From assembly GCF_000519045.1 (NCBI RefSeq), contig NZ_KI912532.1, positions 2,657,867-2,721,866 on the forward strand: a stretch of DNA of 64,000 nucleotides. The letters run 5' to 3'. Shown piece after piece: positions 47,733 through 59,714 of this stretch (position 1 is the stretch's first letter; every line of letters starts with the position of its first letter). The DNA is from Dechloromonas agitata is5 (GTDB taxonomy: Bacteria; Pseudomonadota; Gammaproteobacteria; Burkholderiales; Rhodocyclaceae). A program made the translations under genes and the position numbers. Under the pieces are notes generated by a model. It saw nothing but the letters and a program-made list of their open reading frames with translations, was not told where the DNA came from and did not search any database.

Positions 47733-48173
47733 ATGAATGATGAACTGATCACCGTCCGTGGCACCGTTCGGGCGCTGGAAGATGGTAGGGCTCTGATCGA
47801 AGTCGAGCAGGGAGGGTGTGGGCGTTGCCATGAAGAGGGAGGTTGTGGCGGGCAGCAACTGACGCAGATGTTTTGCAGCGGACCGCGGACCTACGAGGCG
47901 GACAACACGATCGGAGCGCATGTCGGTGACAAGGTGGTCATCGCCACGGTGCCCGGTAGCGTCCGAAAGACGGCTAATCTGGCCTACGGTGTCCCGCTGC
48001 TCGGGATGATTGGTGGTGCCATCGTCGGCATGCAGTTGTTTGGCGAGATGGGTGGAATGCTCGGGGCTCTGGCTGGTCTGGGGGCCGCATTTGCCTATGT
48101 CCGGGGACGATCCAACCGTGATGCCTACACTTCCGGCCTGGATAGCCGCCCGCAGATTGTTTCCCGTTTGTAG
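47733..48173 (+). CDS. rseC: RseC/MucC-family membrane protein
   Basis: 146 residues from ATG 47733, two bases after rpoE. The cytoplasmic N-terminus carries C29-G-R-C32-x5-C38 (GGCGRCHEEGGCGGQQL), the Cys pattern of the RseC family. Two transmembrane helices follow (LAYGVPLLGMIGGAIVGMQLF and GGMLGALAGLGAAFAYV). The family is linked to SoxR reduction and mild modulation of sigmaE. Here it is the only rse-type gene beside rpoE. It would be co-translated with it. Confidence 0.82.
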   Translation: MNDELITVRGTVRALEDGRALIEVEQGGCGRCHEEGGCGGQQLTQMFCSGPRTYEADNTIGAHVGDKVVIATVPGSVRKTANLAYGVPLLGMIGGAIVGMQLFGEMGGMLGALAGLGAAFAYVRGRSNRDAYTSGLDSRPQIVSRL

Positions 48174-48191
48174 CAGATTCCGGAGGTTGCC

Positions 48192-49611
<1,420 letters not shown>

Positions 49612-49622
<11 letters not shown>

Positions 49623-49857
49623 ATTGACCCTGATCAGCCGTGGTTATTGCCACCTGTGCCATGACATGGAGGTGGCGATTAAACCTCTGGCCGAGGAATT
49701 CGGTGCCCAGGTCACCATCGTCGACGTGGACGCCAACCCTGATCTGGAAGCCCGGTACGACGAGTTGGTGCCGGTCTTGTTGCATGGAGAAACCGAGCTT
49801 TGCCACTACTTTCTGGACGAAGCCAAAACCCGTGAATATTTGTCGGGAATCCGCTAG
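49612..49857 (+). CDS. Glutaredoxin-like thiol protein (DUF836-type)
   Basis: 81 residues from GTG 49612, overlapping the mucD end by 11 bases; TTG 49624 with GGTGGGA before it is an equal alternative. A thioredoxin-fold redox motif C-H-L-C lies in SRGYCHLCHDMEVAIKPLAEEF, followed by VTIVDVDANPDLEARYDELVPVLLHGETELCHYFLDE with the cis-Pro (VPV). It is a small soluble thiol-disulfide protein; its partner is unknown. Being in the rpoE-mucD operon it may relate to envelope redox stress, but it has no signal peptide. Confidence 0.82.
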
Positions 49858-49880
49858 AATTCAGGGTCTTCTGAAAAGGG

Positions 49881-49906
49881 AAGGGCGCCGGACAGCGCCC
49901 TTTTTT
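49881..49906 (+). terminator. Intrinsic terminator directly before lepA
   Basis: AAGGGCGC, 6-base loop, GCGCCCTT, then TTTT. It ends 10 bases before the lepA ATG. Confidence 0.85.
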
Positions 49907-49916
49907 ACTGGCAGCA

Positions 49917-51707
<1,791 letters not shown>

Positions 51708-51724
51708 GAACCCTGGAATACCCA

Positions 51725-52513
51725 ATGAATTTCGCACTGATCCTGTTCGTCCTGCTGGTCATTACCGGTGTGTTGTATGCGGTGGATGTGCTCAAGTTCC
51801 GCAAGTTGCGTGTCAAGGATGCCAAGGAACCGTTGTGGGTTGAGTGGGGCGCCAGTTTCTTCCCGGTGATCCTGATCGTCTTCGTCTTGCGCTCGTTCCT
51901 CTTCGAACCCTTCAAGATCCCATCGGGTTCCATGATTCCGACCTTGCTGGTTGGCGACTACATTCTGGTGAACAAATTCACCTACGGTATCCGCCTGCCG
52001 GTCATCAACAGGAAGATTATCGATATCAACCAGCCGCAACGCGGCGACGTGATGGTCTTCCGCTATCCGGAAGATCCTTCGCTCGATTACATCAAGCGTG
52101 TCGTCGGCCTGCCGGGCGATACGGTGGCTTACCAGAACAAAAAGCTGGTGATCAACGGCCAGCCGGTTCCTACGCGAAAAACAGGGGACTACCTGCATCC
52201 CGAACGTCTTTACTATTCGGAGCAGTTCCAGGAAAAACTGGGCGAGGTCGAACATCGTGCCTTGAACGATGCGGACGCTCCGGCATTCATTCCGGATGCA
52301 GCGCGCTTCCCGCACCGGGAAAATTGCACCTACAATGCAGCAGGTGTCGTTTGCACGGTTCCACCGGGACACTATTTCATGATGGGCGATAACCGTGATA
52401 ACAGTCGGGATAGCCGGGCCTGGGGATTTGTTCCCGAGGAAAACATTGTCGGGAAGGCGTTCTTCATCTGGTTGAACTTCAGCGATTTCGGCCGCATTGG
52501 TTCCTTCAAATAA
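51725..52513 (+). CDS. lepB: Signal peptidase I
   Basis: 262 residues. Two N-terminal helices (FALILFVLLVITGVLYAVDVL and PVILIVFVLRSFLFEPF) are followed by the SPase I boxes: PSGSMIPTL with Ser69, DYIKRVVGLPGD with Lys124, GHYFMMGDNRDNSRDSR. It removes signal peptides in the periplasm. It is followed by DUF4845 and rnc as in related bacteria. Confidence 0.95.
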   Translation: MNFALILFVLLVITGVLYAVDVLKFRKLRVKDAKEPLWVEWGASFFPVILIVFVLRSFLFEPFKIPSGSMIPTLLVGDYILVNKFTYGIRLPVINRKIIDINQPQRGDVMVFRYPEDPSLDYIKRVVGLPGDTVAYQNKKLVINGQPVPTRKTGDYLHPERLYYSEQFQEKLGEVEHRALNDADAPAFIPDAARFPHRENCTYNAAGVVCTVPPGHYFMMGDNRDNSRDSRAWGFVPEENIVGKAFFIWLNFSDFGRIGSFK

Positions 52514-52523
52514 GGGGAGACAA

Positions 52524-52877
52524 ATGAAAAAACAAGGTGGCGTAGCTCTGTCCGGGCTGTTGTTCTGGAGCATCATTCTGGTGCTGGTTGCCGTTCTCGG
52601 CATGAAGGTAGCTCCCACGTTCATCGAGTACCAGAAAATCCTCAAGGATGCCAAGGCGACGGTCAATCAGGTTGGCCCGGAGTCGACAGTGGCCGATGTG
52701 CGGCGCACGTTTGACAAGTTTGCCGAAATCGACATGCTGGATTTCAAGTCCAGCGATCTCGACGTGAGCAAGGATGGCGGCAAGATCGTCATCGAGTTTG
52801 CGTATGAAAAGCGTATTCCGCTGTTCTGGAACGTCTCACTGCTGATCGATTACAAGGGCTCAACCGCTGGATCCTGA
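52524..52877 (+). CDS. DUF4845 membrane protein
   Basis: 117 residues from ATG 52524 (MKKQGGVALSGLLFWSIILVLVAVLGMKVAPTFIEYQKI), with GGGAG just upstream. The single N-terminal transmembrane helix resembles a type IV pilin-like leader. A short periplasmic domain of ~85 residues follows: VADVRRTFDKFAEIDMLD, KIVIEFAYEKRIPLFWNVSLLIDYKGS. It is conserved between lepB and rnc in beta-proteobacteria; the function is unknown. The context with signal peptidase and RNase III suggests membrane biogenesis, but nothing in the sequence proves it. Confidence 0.75.
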   Translation: MKKQGGVALSGLLFWSIILVLVAVLGMKVAPTFIEYQKILKDAKATVNQVGPESTVADVRRTFDKFAEIDMLDFKSSDLDVSKDGGKIVIEFAYEKRIPLFWNVSLLIDYKGSTAGS

Positions 52878-52880
52878 GGT

Positions 52881-53549
52881 ATGACTGCGCAATCCGTTGC
52901 CCGGAAGCTCGGTCACGTATTTTCCGACGAAGCGTTACTGAGGACTGCCCTGACGCATCGCAGTTTCGGAACGCCGAACAACGAGCGCCTAGAGTTTCTT
53001 GGTGACGGCATTCTCGATTGCGTCATCGCCGCCTCCTTGTTCCATCGTTTTCCAACATTGCCGGAAGGCGACCTTTCCCGCTTGCGGGCTAACATGGTGC
53101 GTCAGGATTCCCTGCACCGCCTCGCGCTTAACCTGAAACTGGGTGATTTCTTGCGCCTTGGCGAAGGTGAGTTGAAAAGTGGGGGCGCGCAGCGCCCCTC
53201 CATCCTGGCGGATGCACTGGAAGCGCTGTTTGGCGCGATCTATCTTGATGCCGGGTTTTCGGCAGCGCAGGCGGTCATCGAAAGGCTGTACTCTCCCTTG
53301 CTCGATGAATTGAAGCCGGGCCAGTTCCAGAAGGATGCCAAGACCCGCCTGCAGGAATGGCTGCAGGGTCGGAAGAAGCCCTTGCCACGCTATCACGTGC
53401 TGGAAACGACCGGCGCGGCGCACGACCAGCGCTTCGAGGTGGCCTGCGAGATCGAATCTCCCGCCTTGCGCACCCTCGGGCATGGCCCCAGTCGGCGTAT
53501 CGCCGAGCAGGTAGCTGCCGAACAAGCCTTGAAAGAACTACACGCATGA
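52881..53549 (+). CDS. rnc: Ribonuclease III
   Basis: 222 residues. The signature motif [20 protein letters not shown] and the second catalytic stretch [16 protein letters not shown] are followed by a C-terminal dsRNA-binding domain ([40 protein letters not shown]...[16 protein letters not shown]). It processes rRNA and cleaves double-stranded RNA. It starts 3 bases after DUF4845, and era begins inside its stop codon. Confidence 0.96.
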   Translation: MTAQSVARKLGHVFSDEALLRTALTHRSFGTPNNERLEFLGDGILDCVIAASLFHRFPTLPEGDLSRLRANMVRQDSLHRLALNLKLGDFLRLGEGELKSGGAQRPSILADALEALFGAIYLDAGFSAAQAVIERLYSPLLDELKPGQFQKDAKTRLQEWLQGRKKPLPRYHVLETTGAAHDQRFEVACEIESPALRTLGHGPSRRIAEQVAAEQALKELHA

Positions 53550-54430
53550 AAAAAATCCGCTCCGGCTACATCGCCATCGTTGGCCGCCCCAATGTCGGTA
53601 AGTCCACATTGCTTAACCGCCTGATTGGCGAAAAGATCAGCATCGTCTCGCGCAAGGCGCAAACCACGCGTCATCGGATCACCGGCATCCTGACCACGGA
53701 TGATGCGCAGTTTGTCTTCGTCGATACGCCGGGTTTTCAGACCAAGTTTTCCAATGCGCTGAACCGGGCGATGAATCGCGGTGTCACGCAGACGCTGAAC
53801 GACGTGGATCTTGTGCTCTTTGTCATCGAGGCCGGGCGCTACGATGCCAAGGACAAGGCGGTCGTCCGCCTGCTGCCCAAGGATCGGCCGGTCGTGCTGG
53901 TGATCAACAAGACCGATCAACTCAAGGAGCGCAACGCCTTGTTGCCATTCCTGGCGACCGTCGCGGCCGATTTCGACTACGCCGCCGTCGTTCCGGTCAG
54001 CGCCGCCAAGGGGCGCCAGACGGATGAGCTGTTGGCCGAAGCTCGCAAGCATCTGCCCAACGAGGGCCTGATGTTCCCGGAAGATGATCTGACCGACAAG
54101 AGCGAGCGTTTTCTGGCTTCCGAATACATCCGTGAGAAGGTTTTCCGCCTGCTCGGTGACGAACTCCCCTATGCGACAGCCGTTGAAATCGAGAAATTCG
54201 AGGTCGAGGGCGCGGTTCGTCGCATCTACGCTGCCATTGTCGTCGATCGCGAGAATCACAAGGCCATCGTCATCGGCAAGGGCGGTGAATCGCTGAAGCG
54301 CATCGCCAGCGAGGCGCGGCAGGACATGGAGCGACTGTTCGACGGCAAGGTTTATCTGGAAGTGTGGGTCAAGGTCAAATCCGGCTGGAACGATGACGAG
54401 CGCCTGCTGAAAAGCCTCGGCTACGAATGA
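53546..54430 (+). CDS. era: GTPase Era
   Basis: 294 residues from ATG 53546, overlapping the rnc stop (ATGA). G1 [10 protein letters not shown]3 DTPGF and G4 NKTD are followed by a C-terminal KH domain with [10 protein letters not shown]. It assists 16S maturation and 30S assembly. The upstream frame is in-frame rnc shadow and is excluded. Confidence 0.96.
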   Translation: MKKIRSGYIAIVGRPNVGKSTLLNRLIGEKISIVSRKAQTTRHRITGILTTDDAQFVFVDTPGFQTKFSNALNRAMNRGVTQTLNDVDLVLFVIEAGRYDAKDKAVVRLLPKDRPVVLVINKTDQLKERNALLPFLATVAADFDYAAVVPVSAAKGRQTDELLAEARKHLPNEGLMFPEDDLTDKSERFLASEYIREKVFRLLGDELPYATAVEIEKFEVEGAVRRIYAAIVVDRENHKAIVIGKGGESLKRIASEARQDMERLFDGKVYLEVWVKVKSGWNDDERLLKSLGYE

Positions 54431-55155
54431 ACCAGCGCAGCAAGGTCGACGGCCAGCCCGCCTTCGTTCTGCACACCCATCCCTTTCGGGAAACCAGCCT
54501 CATTGTCGAAGTGTTTTCCCGCGATTTCGGGCGGCTGGCCTTGCTCGCCCGCGGTGCACGCCGGCCGCGTTCCGCCATACGTGGACTGCTGATGGCATTC
54601 CAGCCGCTGGAGATCGGCTGGGCCGGCAAGGGGGAGGTGCTCACCCTGATGAAAGCCGAATGGCAGGGGGGGCAGCCGCTCCTGGCTGGCGAAGCGCTGT
54701 TCTGCGGCTATTACCTGAACGAACTGCTGATCCACCTTCTGCCGCGCGAGGACGCGCATGAGCGACTGTTTGCCAGCTATGCCGAAATGCTCAAACGCTT
54801 GGCGGCCGACCCGGCCGGTAAGGTCCATGAGGCCGATTTGCGCAGTTTCGAGAAAGCCTTGCTGCAGGAACTCGGCTATGGCCTGACCCTGACCCATGAC
54901 AGTACTGGAGTCCCGATTGCTGCCGGGGCGCACTACACTTACTTGATCGAGCAGGGGCCGGTTCGTCTGTCGTCGGAGAGCAGTGCGGCGCAGGTGGTGA
55001 TCGGCAAGACACTGCTCGATCTTGATGCCGAAGATTTTTCCGACCCGCGTTCGCGTCAGGAGGCGAAGACTTTGATGCGCACCCTGATGGCGTACTATCT
55101 GGCCGGCAAGGAACTGGAAACCCGCAAACTATTCAAGGAGATGCAGGAGTTATGA
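54427..55155 (+). CDS. recO: DNA repair protein RecO
   Basis: 242 residues. The N-terminal OB fold ([39 protein letters not shown]) is followed by a helical C-terminus, with no zinc-finger CxxC. RecO loads RecA on SSB-coated gaps with RecR. It overlaps era and pdxJ by ATGA on both sides. Confidence 0.92.
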   Translation: MNQRSKVDGQPAFVLHTHPFRETSLIVEVFSRDFGRLALLARGARRPRSAIRGLLMAFQPLEIGWAGKGEVLTLMKAEWQGGQPLLAGEALFCGYYLNELLIHLLPREDAHERLFASYAEMLKRLAADPAGKVHEADLRSFEKALLQELGYGLTLTHDSTGVPIAAGAHYTYLIEQGPVRLSSESSAAQVVIGKTLLDLDAEDFSDPRSRQEAKTLMRTLMAYYLAGKELETRKLFKEMQEL

Positions 55156-55907
55156 TCGAACTGGGCGTCAATATCGACCACGTCGCAACCATCCGCCAAG
55201 CACGCCGAACCTACGAACCGGATCCGGTCTGGGCCGCAGTCGAGGCCCATCTGGCCGGAGCTGACGGAATCACCGTGCACCTGCGCGAGGATCGCCGGCA
55301 CATTCAGGATGCTGACGTGCGGCGTTTGCGCGACACGACGCAGATCAAGCTGAACCTGGAAATGGCCGCTACCGACGAAATGATCGGTATCGCCTGCGGA
55401 TTGCAGCCGGAAATGGCCATGCTCGTCCCTGAGGGCCGGCACGAGGTGACGACGGAGGGCGGTCTTGATATCCTGGCTCAGGAAGATCGTCTGAAAACAG
55501 TCATCGCCCGTTTGGCCGACGCCGGCATCGTAACCAGCGTCTTCATTGATGCCGATCCTGCTCAGATCGAGGCGGCTGCCCGGATTGGGGCGCGGGTTTG
55601 CGAGATTCATACCGGGCCCTATGCCCATGCCTTCCATGACCAGGGACGCGATACCGAAGCCCCGGCGGTGCTGGCCGAACTCGACAAGATTCGCCTGGCC
55701 GGGCAGGTGATCCGTGAGCTGGGTATGCGCTTCAATGCCGGCCATGCGCTGAATTACTACAACGTGCAGCCGGTTGCCCGCTTGGCCGGCATCCGCGAAT
55801 TGCACATCGGCCATGCCATCGTCAGCCGGGCGGTTTTTGTTGGTCTGCGTGAGGCAGTACGGGAAATGAAAGCCTTGATGCGCGAAGCGGCGCAAATCGG
55901 CGAATGA
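55152..55907 (+). CDS. pdxJ: Pyridoxine 5'-phosphate synthase
   Basis: 251 residues. [16 protein letters not shown] (TIM-barrel start), [40 protein letters not shown], and [36 protein letters not shown] at the C-terminus. It condenses 1-deoxyxylulose 5-phosphate with 3-amino-2-oxopropyl phosphate in vitamin B6 synthesis. Coupled by ATGA to recO and acpS. Confidence 0.96.
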   Translation: MIELGVNIDHVATIRQARRTYEPDPVWAAVEAHLAGADGITVHLREDRRHIQDADVRRLRDTTQIKLNLEMAATDEMIGIACGLQPEMAMLVPEGRHEVTTEGGLDILAQEDRLKTVIARLADAGIVTSVFIDADPAQIEAAARIGARVCEIHTGPYAHAFHDQGRDTEAPAVLAELDKIRLAGQVIRELGMRFNAGHALNYYNVQPVARLAGIRELHIGHAIVSRAVFVGLREAVREMKALMREAAQIGE

Positions 55908-56281
55908 TCCACGGCGTCGGCACCGACATTGCCGCGGTGGCCCGCCTGCGTGGTCTGTGGGAGCGGCACGGCGAACGGGCCGTGGAAAGGATACTGGCTC
56001 CTCAGGAAATTGCGGAATTCGCCCGGGCCGCCGACAAGGGGCGCTTCCTGGCCAAGCGCTTTGCCGCCAAGGAAGCCTTCAGCAAGGCCCTCGGCACGGG
56101 AATCCGGCCGCCGGCGACACTGCCGGCGATTGCAATCGGGCATGACGATCTGGGTAAGCCGATTCTGACGTTTTCCCCGGCGCTAGCGGCACTATTGGAA
56201 GAAAAGCATCTGATAGCCCACCTTTCGATCAGTGACGAAGCGGACTACGCCGTCGCCTACGTCATTCTGGAGCAAGCATGA
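55904..56281 (+). CDS. acpS: Holo-ACP synthase
   Basis: 125 residues. [22 protein letters not shown] with the metal-binding Asp, [16 protein letters not shown] with the second acidic residue, and [18 protein letters not shown]. It transfers phosphopantetheine to ACP (acpP at 43396). Standard AcpS length; coupled to pdxJ and nagZ by ATGA. Confidence 0.94.
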   Translation: MIHGVGTDIAAVARLRGLWERHGERAVERILAPQEIAEFARAADKGRFLAKRFAAKEAFSKALGTGIRPPATLPAIAIGHDDLGKPILTFSPALAALLEEKHLIAHLSISDEADYAVAYVILEQA

Positions 56282-57297
56282 AGGAACTCCCGCTCGGGCC
56301 GCTGATGATCGACATCGCCGGTACCGAATTGACCGATCTGGACCGCGAACGTCTCTGCCACCCTCTGGTTGGCGGCATCATCCTGTTTTCGCGTAACTAT
56401 GTCGATCCAGTACAACTGACAGCCCTGACGGCAGCCATTCATGAACTGCGTTCACCGGCTTTGTTGATTGCCGTCGATCATGAAGGCGGGCGTGTTCAGC
56501 GTTTTCGTGACGGCTTTACCCGGCTGCCGCCGATGGCTGCCCTGGGGCGGTTGTGGGACAGCGATGCGGCAAAGGGCTGCGAGGCTGCCCGGCAAGTCGG
56601 TTATGTGCTGGCAGCCGAATTACGGGCTCGTGGCGTCGATTACTCGTTCACCCCGGTGCTCGACCTCGACTACGGTCCATCGCGCGTCATTGGTGACCGT
56701 GCCTTTCACCGCCGTCCTGAGGCGGTCGTCGCGCTGGCCGCAGCATTGGGCGAGGGGCTGAGGCAAGGCGGCATGGGAACCTGCGGCAAGCATTTTCCGG
56801 GGCATGGCTACGTCGTCCCGGATTCGCACGTCGAATTGCCCGTCGATGACCGGGCATTCGAGACCATGCAGGAGGATATTGAACCCTACCGGCAGCTTGG
56901 CCTCGACGGGATCATGGCCGCCCATGTTATCTACAACTGCATGGATTGCAATACAGCTGTATTTTCAAATAAATGGATCGATTATTTGAGAAATCAGATT
57001 AGGTTTGACGGTGTGGTTTTCACCGACGATTTGTCGATGGCCGGTGCTGGTGTCGTTGGCGATATGCTGGCCAGGGTCGAGACGGCGTATGCGGCCGGTT
57101 GCGACATGCTGCTCGTCTGTAATGCACCGGACGCCGTCGGTCAGGTGCTGGCCAACTGGAAACCGGCGGTCGATGCTCACCGTAGCCGACGTATCAAGGC
57201 CTTGCTCGCCACGGCGCCGGCAAAATCCTGGGAGGAACTTCAGGCTGAACCGAATTATCAATCGGCCTTGCTGACTATCAGCCGATTGATGGCCTGA
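56278..57297 (+). CDS. nagZ: Beta-N-acetylhexosaminidase
   Basis: 339 residues. The GH3 signatures KHFPGHG and DGVVFTDDLSMAGA, the latter with the nucleophile Asp, plus AVDHEGGRVQRF near residue 60, fit NagZ of the peptidoglycan recycling pathway. It cleaves GlcNAc-anhydroMurNAc-peptides in the cytoplasm. Last gene of the operon; a hairpin follows. Bases 56945-57005 are locally AT-rich (AAATAAATGG...), which is unusual within this operon. Confidence 0.95.
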   Translation: MKELPLGPLMIDIAGTELTDLDRERLCHPLVGGIILFSRNYVDPVQLTALTAAIHELRSPALLIAVDHEGGRVQRFRDGFTRLPPMAALGRLWDSDAAKGCEAARQVGYVLAAELRARGVDYSFTPVLDLDYGPSRVIGDRAFHRRPEAVVALAAALGEGLRQGGMGTCGKHFPGHGYVVPDSHVELPVDDRAFETMQEDIEPYRQLGLDGIMAAHVIYNCMDCNTAVFSNKWIDYLRNQIRFDGVVFTDDLSMAGAGVVGDMLARVETAYAAGCDMLLVCNAPDAVGQVLANWKPAVDAHRSRRIKALLATAPAKSWEELQAEPNYQSALLTISRLMA

Positions 57298-57302
57298 AAT
57301 GC

Positions 57303-57328
57303 AATCGGGCAGCCGAAGCTGCCCGATT
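57303..57328. terminator. Bidirectional hairpin between nagZ and efp
   Basis: AATCGGGCAGC-CGAA-GCTGCCCGATT, 11-base perfect arms; on the - strand the loop is the stable UUCG tetraloop. Poor U-run on +. It separates the convergent ends at 57297 and 57353. Confidence 0.7.
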
Positions 57329-57352
57329 CAAGTCCTGCCGAAAAGCTGACGC

Positions 57353-57913
57353 TTACTTGGTACGGCTGCGATACTCGTCGGTACGGGTGTCGATTTCGAT
57401 CTTGTCACCAATTTCAACGAAAGCCGGAACCGGCAGTTCGAAACCAGTCGGCTTGATACGGGCCGGCTTCATCACCTTGCCGGAGGTATCGCCCTTGACG
57501 GCCGGCTCGGTATATTCGACTTCGCGGACCAGCATGGTCGGCAATTCGACAGAAATGGCCTTGCCGTCGTAGAAGACCACTTCGCACGGCATGCCGTCTT
57601 CCAGGTACTTCAGCGCGTCGACCATGTTCTCGGCTTCCACCTCGAACTGGTTGTATTCGGCGTCCATGAACACGTACATCGGGTCGGCGAAGTAGGAGTA
57701 GGTGACTTCCTTCTTGTCGAGGATGACTTGTTCGAACTTGTCGTCGGCTTTGTAAACGGCTTCCGAAGCAGCGCCCGTCAGCAGGTTCTTCAGCTTCATC
57801 TTGACGACGGCGGCGTTACGGCCGGACTTGTTGTATTCGGTCTTCTGGACAACGAGCGGATCGTTGCCGACCATGATCACGTTGCCAGAGCGGAGTTCCT
57901 GTGCGGTCTTCAT
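57353..57913 (-). CDS. efp: Elongation factor P, arginine-rhamnosylated type
   Basis: 186 residues. The N-terminal KOW-like domain carries the modification-loop tip NKSGRNAAV with Arg32 at the position where other EF-Ps have Lys34. An OB domain follows ([22 protein letters not shown]), and the C-terminus is [20 protein letters not shown] relieves ribosomes stalled on polyproline. The Arg32 form is known to be rhamnosylated by EarP, whose gene lies immediately upstream (57951-59045), so the pair is likely functional. Confidence 0.95.
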   Translation of the reverse strand: MKTAQELRSGNVIMVGNDPLVVQKTEYNKSGRNAAVVKMKLKNLLTGAASEAVYKADDKFEQVILDKKEVTYSYFADPMYVFMDAEYNQFEVEAENMVDALKYLEDGMPCEVVFYDGKAISVELPTMLVREVEYTEPAVKGDTSGKVMKPARIKPTGFELPVPAFVEIGDKIEIDTRTDEYRSRTK

Positions 57914-57950
57914 TCGGGAGTCTCTAAGTCAGAAAAAGAAAAACGTTAAA

Positions 57951-57956
57951 TTATAC
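57951..57956 (-). promoter_or_regulatory. Possible efp promoter -10 box
   Basis: TATAAT on the - strand (context GGGTATAAT), about 40 bases before the efp ATG and overlapping the last codons of earP. The -35 is poor (CGTCAA). It would let efp be expressed beyond earP. Confidence 0.4.
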
Positions 57957-59045
57957 CCTGGCGGCACAGAATTTGACGAGCGTGGAAGCCAAGTCAGCTT
58001 GGGCGGCCAAGTGTTGGCTCCAGGCAAGGCTGGTTTTCGCCAGGGCATCGCGTTTGTCGATGAAGCCGTGCAATGCCGAAGCCAGATCGGTAGTCTCACC
58101 GTTCCAGGCAGTGAAGAGGTTTCGTGTAACTTTTGCGAGATCGGCATCCATTCTGACGCAGTAGCGGTCAAGGAAAGCCGCAAGCTTGGCCAGATGAGCC
58201 TCTTCATCCTGCTCGTAAATTTGCCAGACGAAGGGCTTGCCCGCCCACTGGGCCCGCACGAAAGAATCTTCGCCGCGCACAAAGTTGATGTCGCATTGCC
58301 AGAGCAGGCGGTCGTATTCGTCAAGCGGCAGGAAAGGAAGTGCTTCGATGCGCGCCTGGCCGTGCAGCCAGGGGGGCATGCCGCCAAGATGTCGGGTGAC
58401 GGCCTGCAGGGGTTTGCCGGGCGGCACATGGACCATCGAAGTCCCCGGCAAGGCAGCCAGGGCGTCAAGCAGGGCGCCGACCGGCGCTGTGTCGTAGCAG
58501 AAAAGACTAATTTCGAGATGATCGCGCGGAGGCAAGCGCCTCAGGAAAGCATCCCGCTCTGCCAGCAATCCTGCCTCGCGCAGCAAACCACCGGAGCGTC
58601 CGGAGAATCCGGGAAAGAAAAAATATTTGGTGAGTGGCAGGGTGGGGTGAGGGGAGGCCATGCCGTGCCATTCCTCAGCCCAGGGTTCGGCGGTCAGATA
58701 CTCCAGATTGACCCAGCAGGGCTTGCGTTCGGTCCTGGCCATGACCTGCAGGTAAGCCTCGGGCAATTCGCAGGCGAAGGCCTCGATAACCACCTCGGCG
58801 CACGGTTCAGCTGCGAACTGATTACCCCAGTGCCGTATCTCGACACCTTGCGCCGATTGCCGTTCACGTGCCGGGTCTACAATCGGACAGAGGGGCTGAA
58901 GACTGCCCAGGTCGTCCACCCAAAGCCTGACTTGCCGGCCGTGCTCAGCCGCCAGTTGCCGGGCGAGTCGCCAGCAAATGCCGATGTCGCCGTAATTGTC
59001 GATGACCCGGCAAAAGATGTCCCAATGAAGCTGCATGGGCGCCAT
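57951..59045 (-). CDS. earP: EF-P arginine rhamnosyltransferase (EarP)
   Basis: 364 residues from ATG 59045 (MAPMQLHWDIFCRVIDNYGDIGICWRLARQL), with GGGAT before it; ATG 59036 (MQLHWDIF) is an alternative. Family motifs: FCRVIDNYGDIGVCWRLARQLA, EAFACELPEAY, WVNLEYLTAEPWAE, and the C-terminal RGEDSFVRAQWAGKPFVWQIYEQDEEAH. It is a GT-B inverting enzyme that adds rhamnose from dTDP-rhamnose to EF-P Arg32. It runs into efp with a 37-base gap. Its start codon is only 15 bases from that of the divergent glycosylase gene. Confidence 0.93.
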   Translation of the reverse strand: MAPMQLHWDIFCRVIDNYGDIGICWRLARQLAAEHGRQVRLWVDDLGSLQPLCPIVDPARERQSAQGVEIRHWGNQFAAEPCAEVVIEAFACELPEAYLQVMARTERKPCWVNLEYLTAEPWAEEWHGMASPHPTLPLTKYFFFPGFSGRSGGLLREAGLLAERDAFLRRLPPRDHLEISLFCYDTAPVGALLDALAALPGTSMVHVPPGKPLQAVTRHLGGMPPWLHGQARIEALPFLPLDEYDRLLWQCDINFVRGEDSFVRAQWAGKPFVWQIYEQDEEAHLAKLAAFLDRYCVRMDADLAKVTRNLFTAWNGETTDLASALHGFIDKRDALAKTSLAWSQHLAAQADLASTLVKFCAARV

Positions 59046-59060
59046 GCTAACATCCCGGCC

Positions 59061-59708
59061 ATGTCGAGATTTGAAGACCCCATCGCGTGCACCGCCTGCT
59101 CGCGCCTGGCCGAGCATCTGGCCATGATTCGTCAGCGCGACCCGGATTGGCATGCCCGCCCTGTTCCAGCCTTTGGTTCACTGGATGCGCAGTTGCTGGT
59201 CGTTGGCCTGGGCCCCGGGGAAAAAGGGGCCAATCGCACAGGCCGTCCGTTTTCCGGGGATGTCGCCGGCGAATTGCTCTATCCGGCCTTGCATCGTTTC
59301 GGATTCGCCAGCAGCCCTGCGCCGCTCGGGTCCGATGGCTGGGCCAATCCGGCGATGAGCCTGAGCAACTGCCGGATCACCAATGCGGTCCGCTGCCTGC
59401 CGCCCGCCAACAAACCGACAACCCCCGAGATTCGCCAGTGCAATCGCTTCCTGCGGGAAGAGATTGAGGCCATGCCCCAGCTGAAGGTCATCGTCGCGCT
59501 GGGGGCCATTGCCCATCAGGCGCTGCTCTGGTCTTACGGCCTCAAGGTCAAGGAATACGCATTCGGCCACAACGTCCGCCATGCCTTGCCGGACAGCCGG
59601 GTGCTGGTCGACAGCTATCATTGCAGCGGCTATAACTGGCGCACCGGCCGCCTGACGCGGGAGAGTTTCGAGGCGGTATTCGCCGGGGTCGCCGCGCTGA
59701 TCAACTAG
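59061..59708 (+). CDS. Family-5 uracil-DNA glycosylase (UDGb-like)
   Basis: 215 residues from ATG 59061 (MSRFEDPIACTACSRLAEHL). N-terminal CTAC and later Cys may ligate an iron-sulfur cluster. The UDG motif GLGPGEKGANRTGRPFSGD with the active-site stretch and the C-terminal SYHCSGYNWRTGRLT fit family 5. It removes uracil and some other damaged bases from DNA. It begins only 15 bases from the divergent earP start, and is followed 6 bases later by uvrC. Confidence 0.83.
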   Translation: MSRFEDPIACTACSRLAEHLAMIRQRDPDWHARPVPAFGSLDAQLLVVGLGPGEKGANRTGRPFSGDVAGELLYPALHRFGFASSPAPLGSDGWANPAMSLSNCRITNAVRCLPPANKPTTPEIRQCNRFLREEIEAMPQLKVIVALGAIAHQALLWSYGLKVKEYAFGHNVRHALPDSRVLVDSYHCSGYNWRTGRLTRESFEAVFAGVAALIN

Positions 59709-59714
59709 TTTTTC

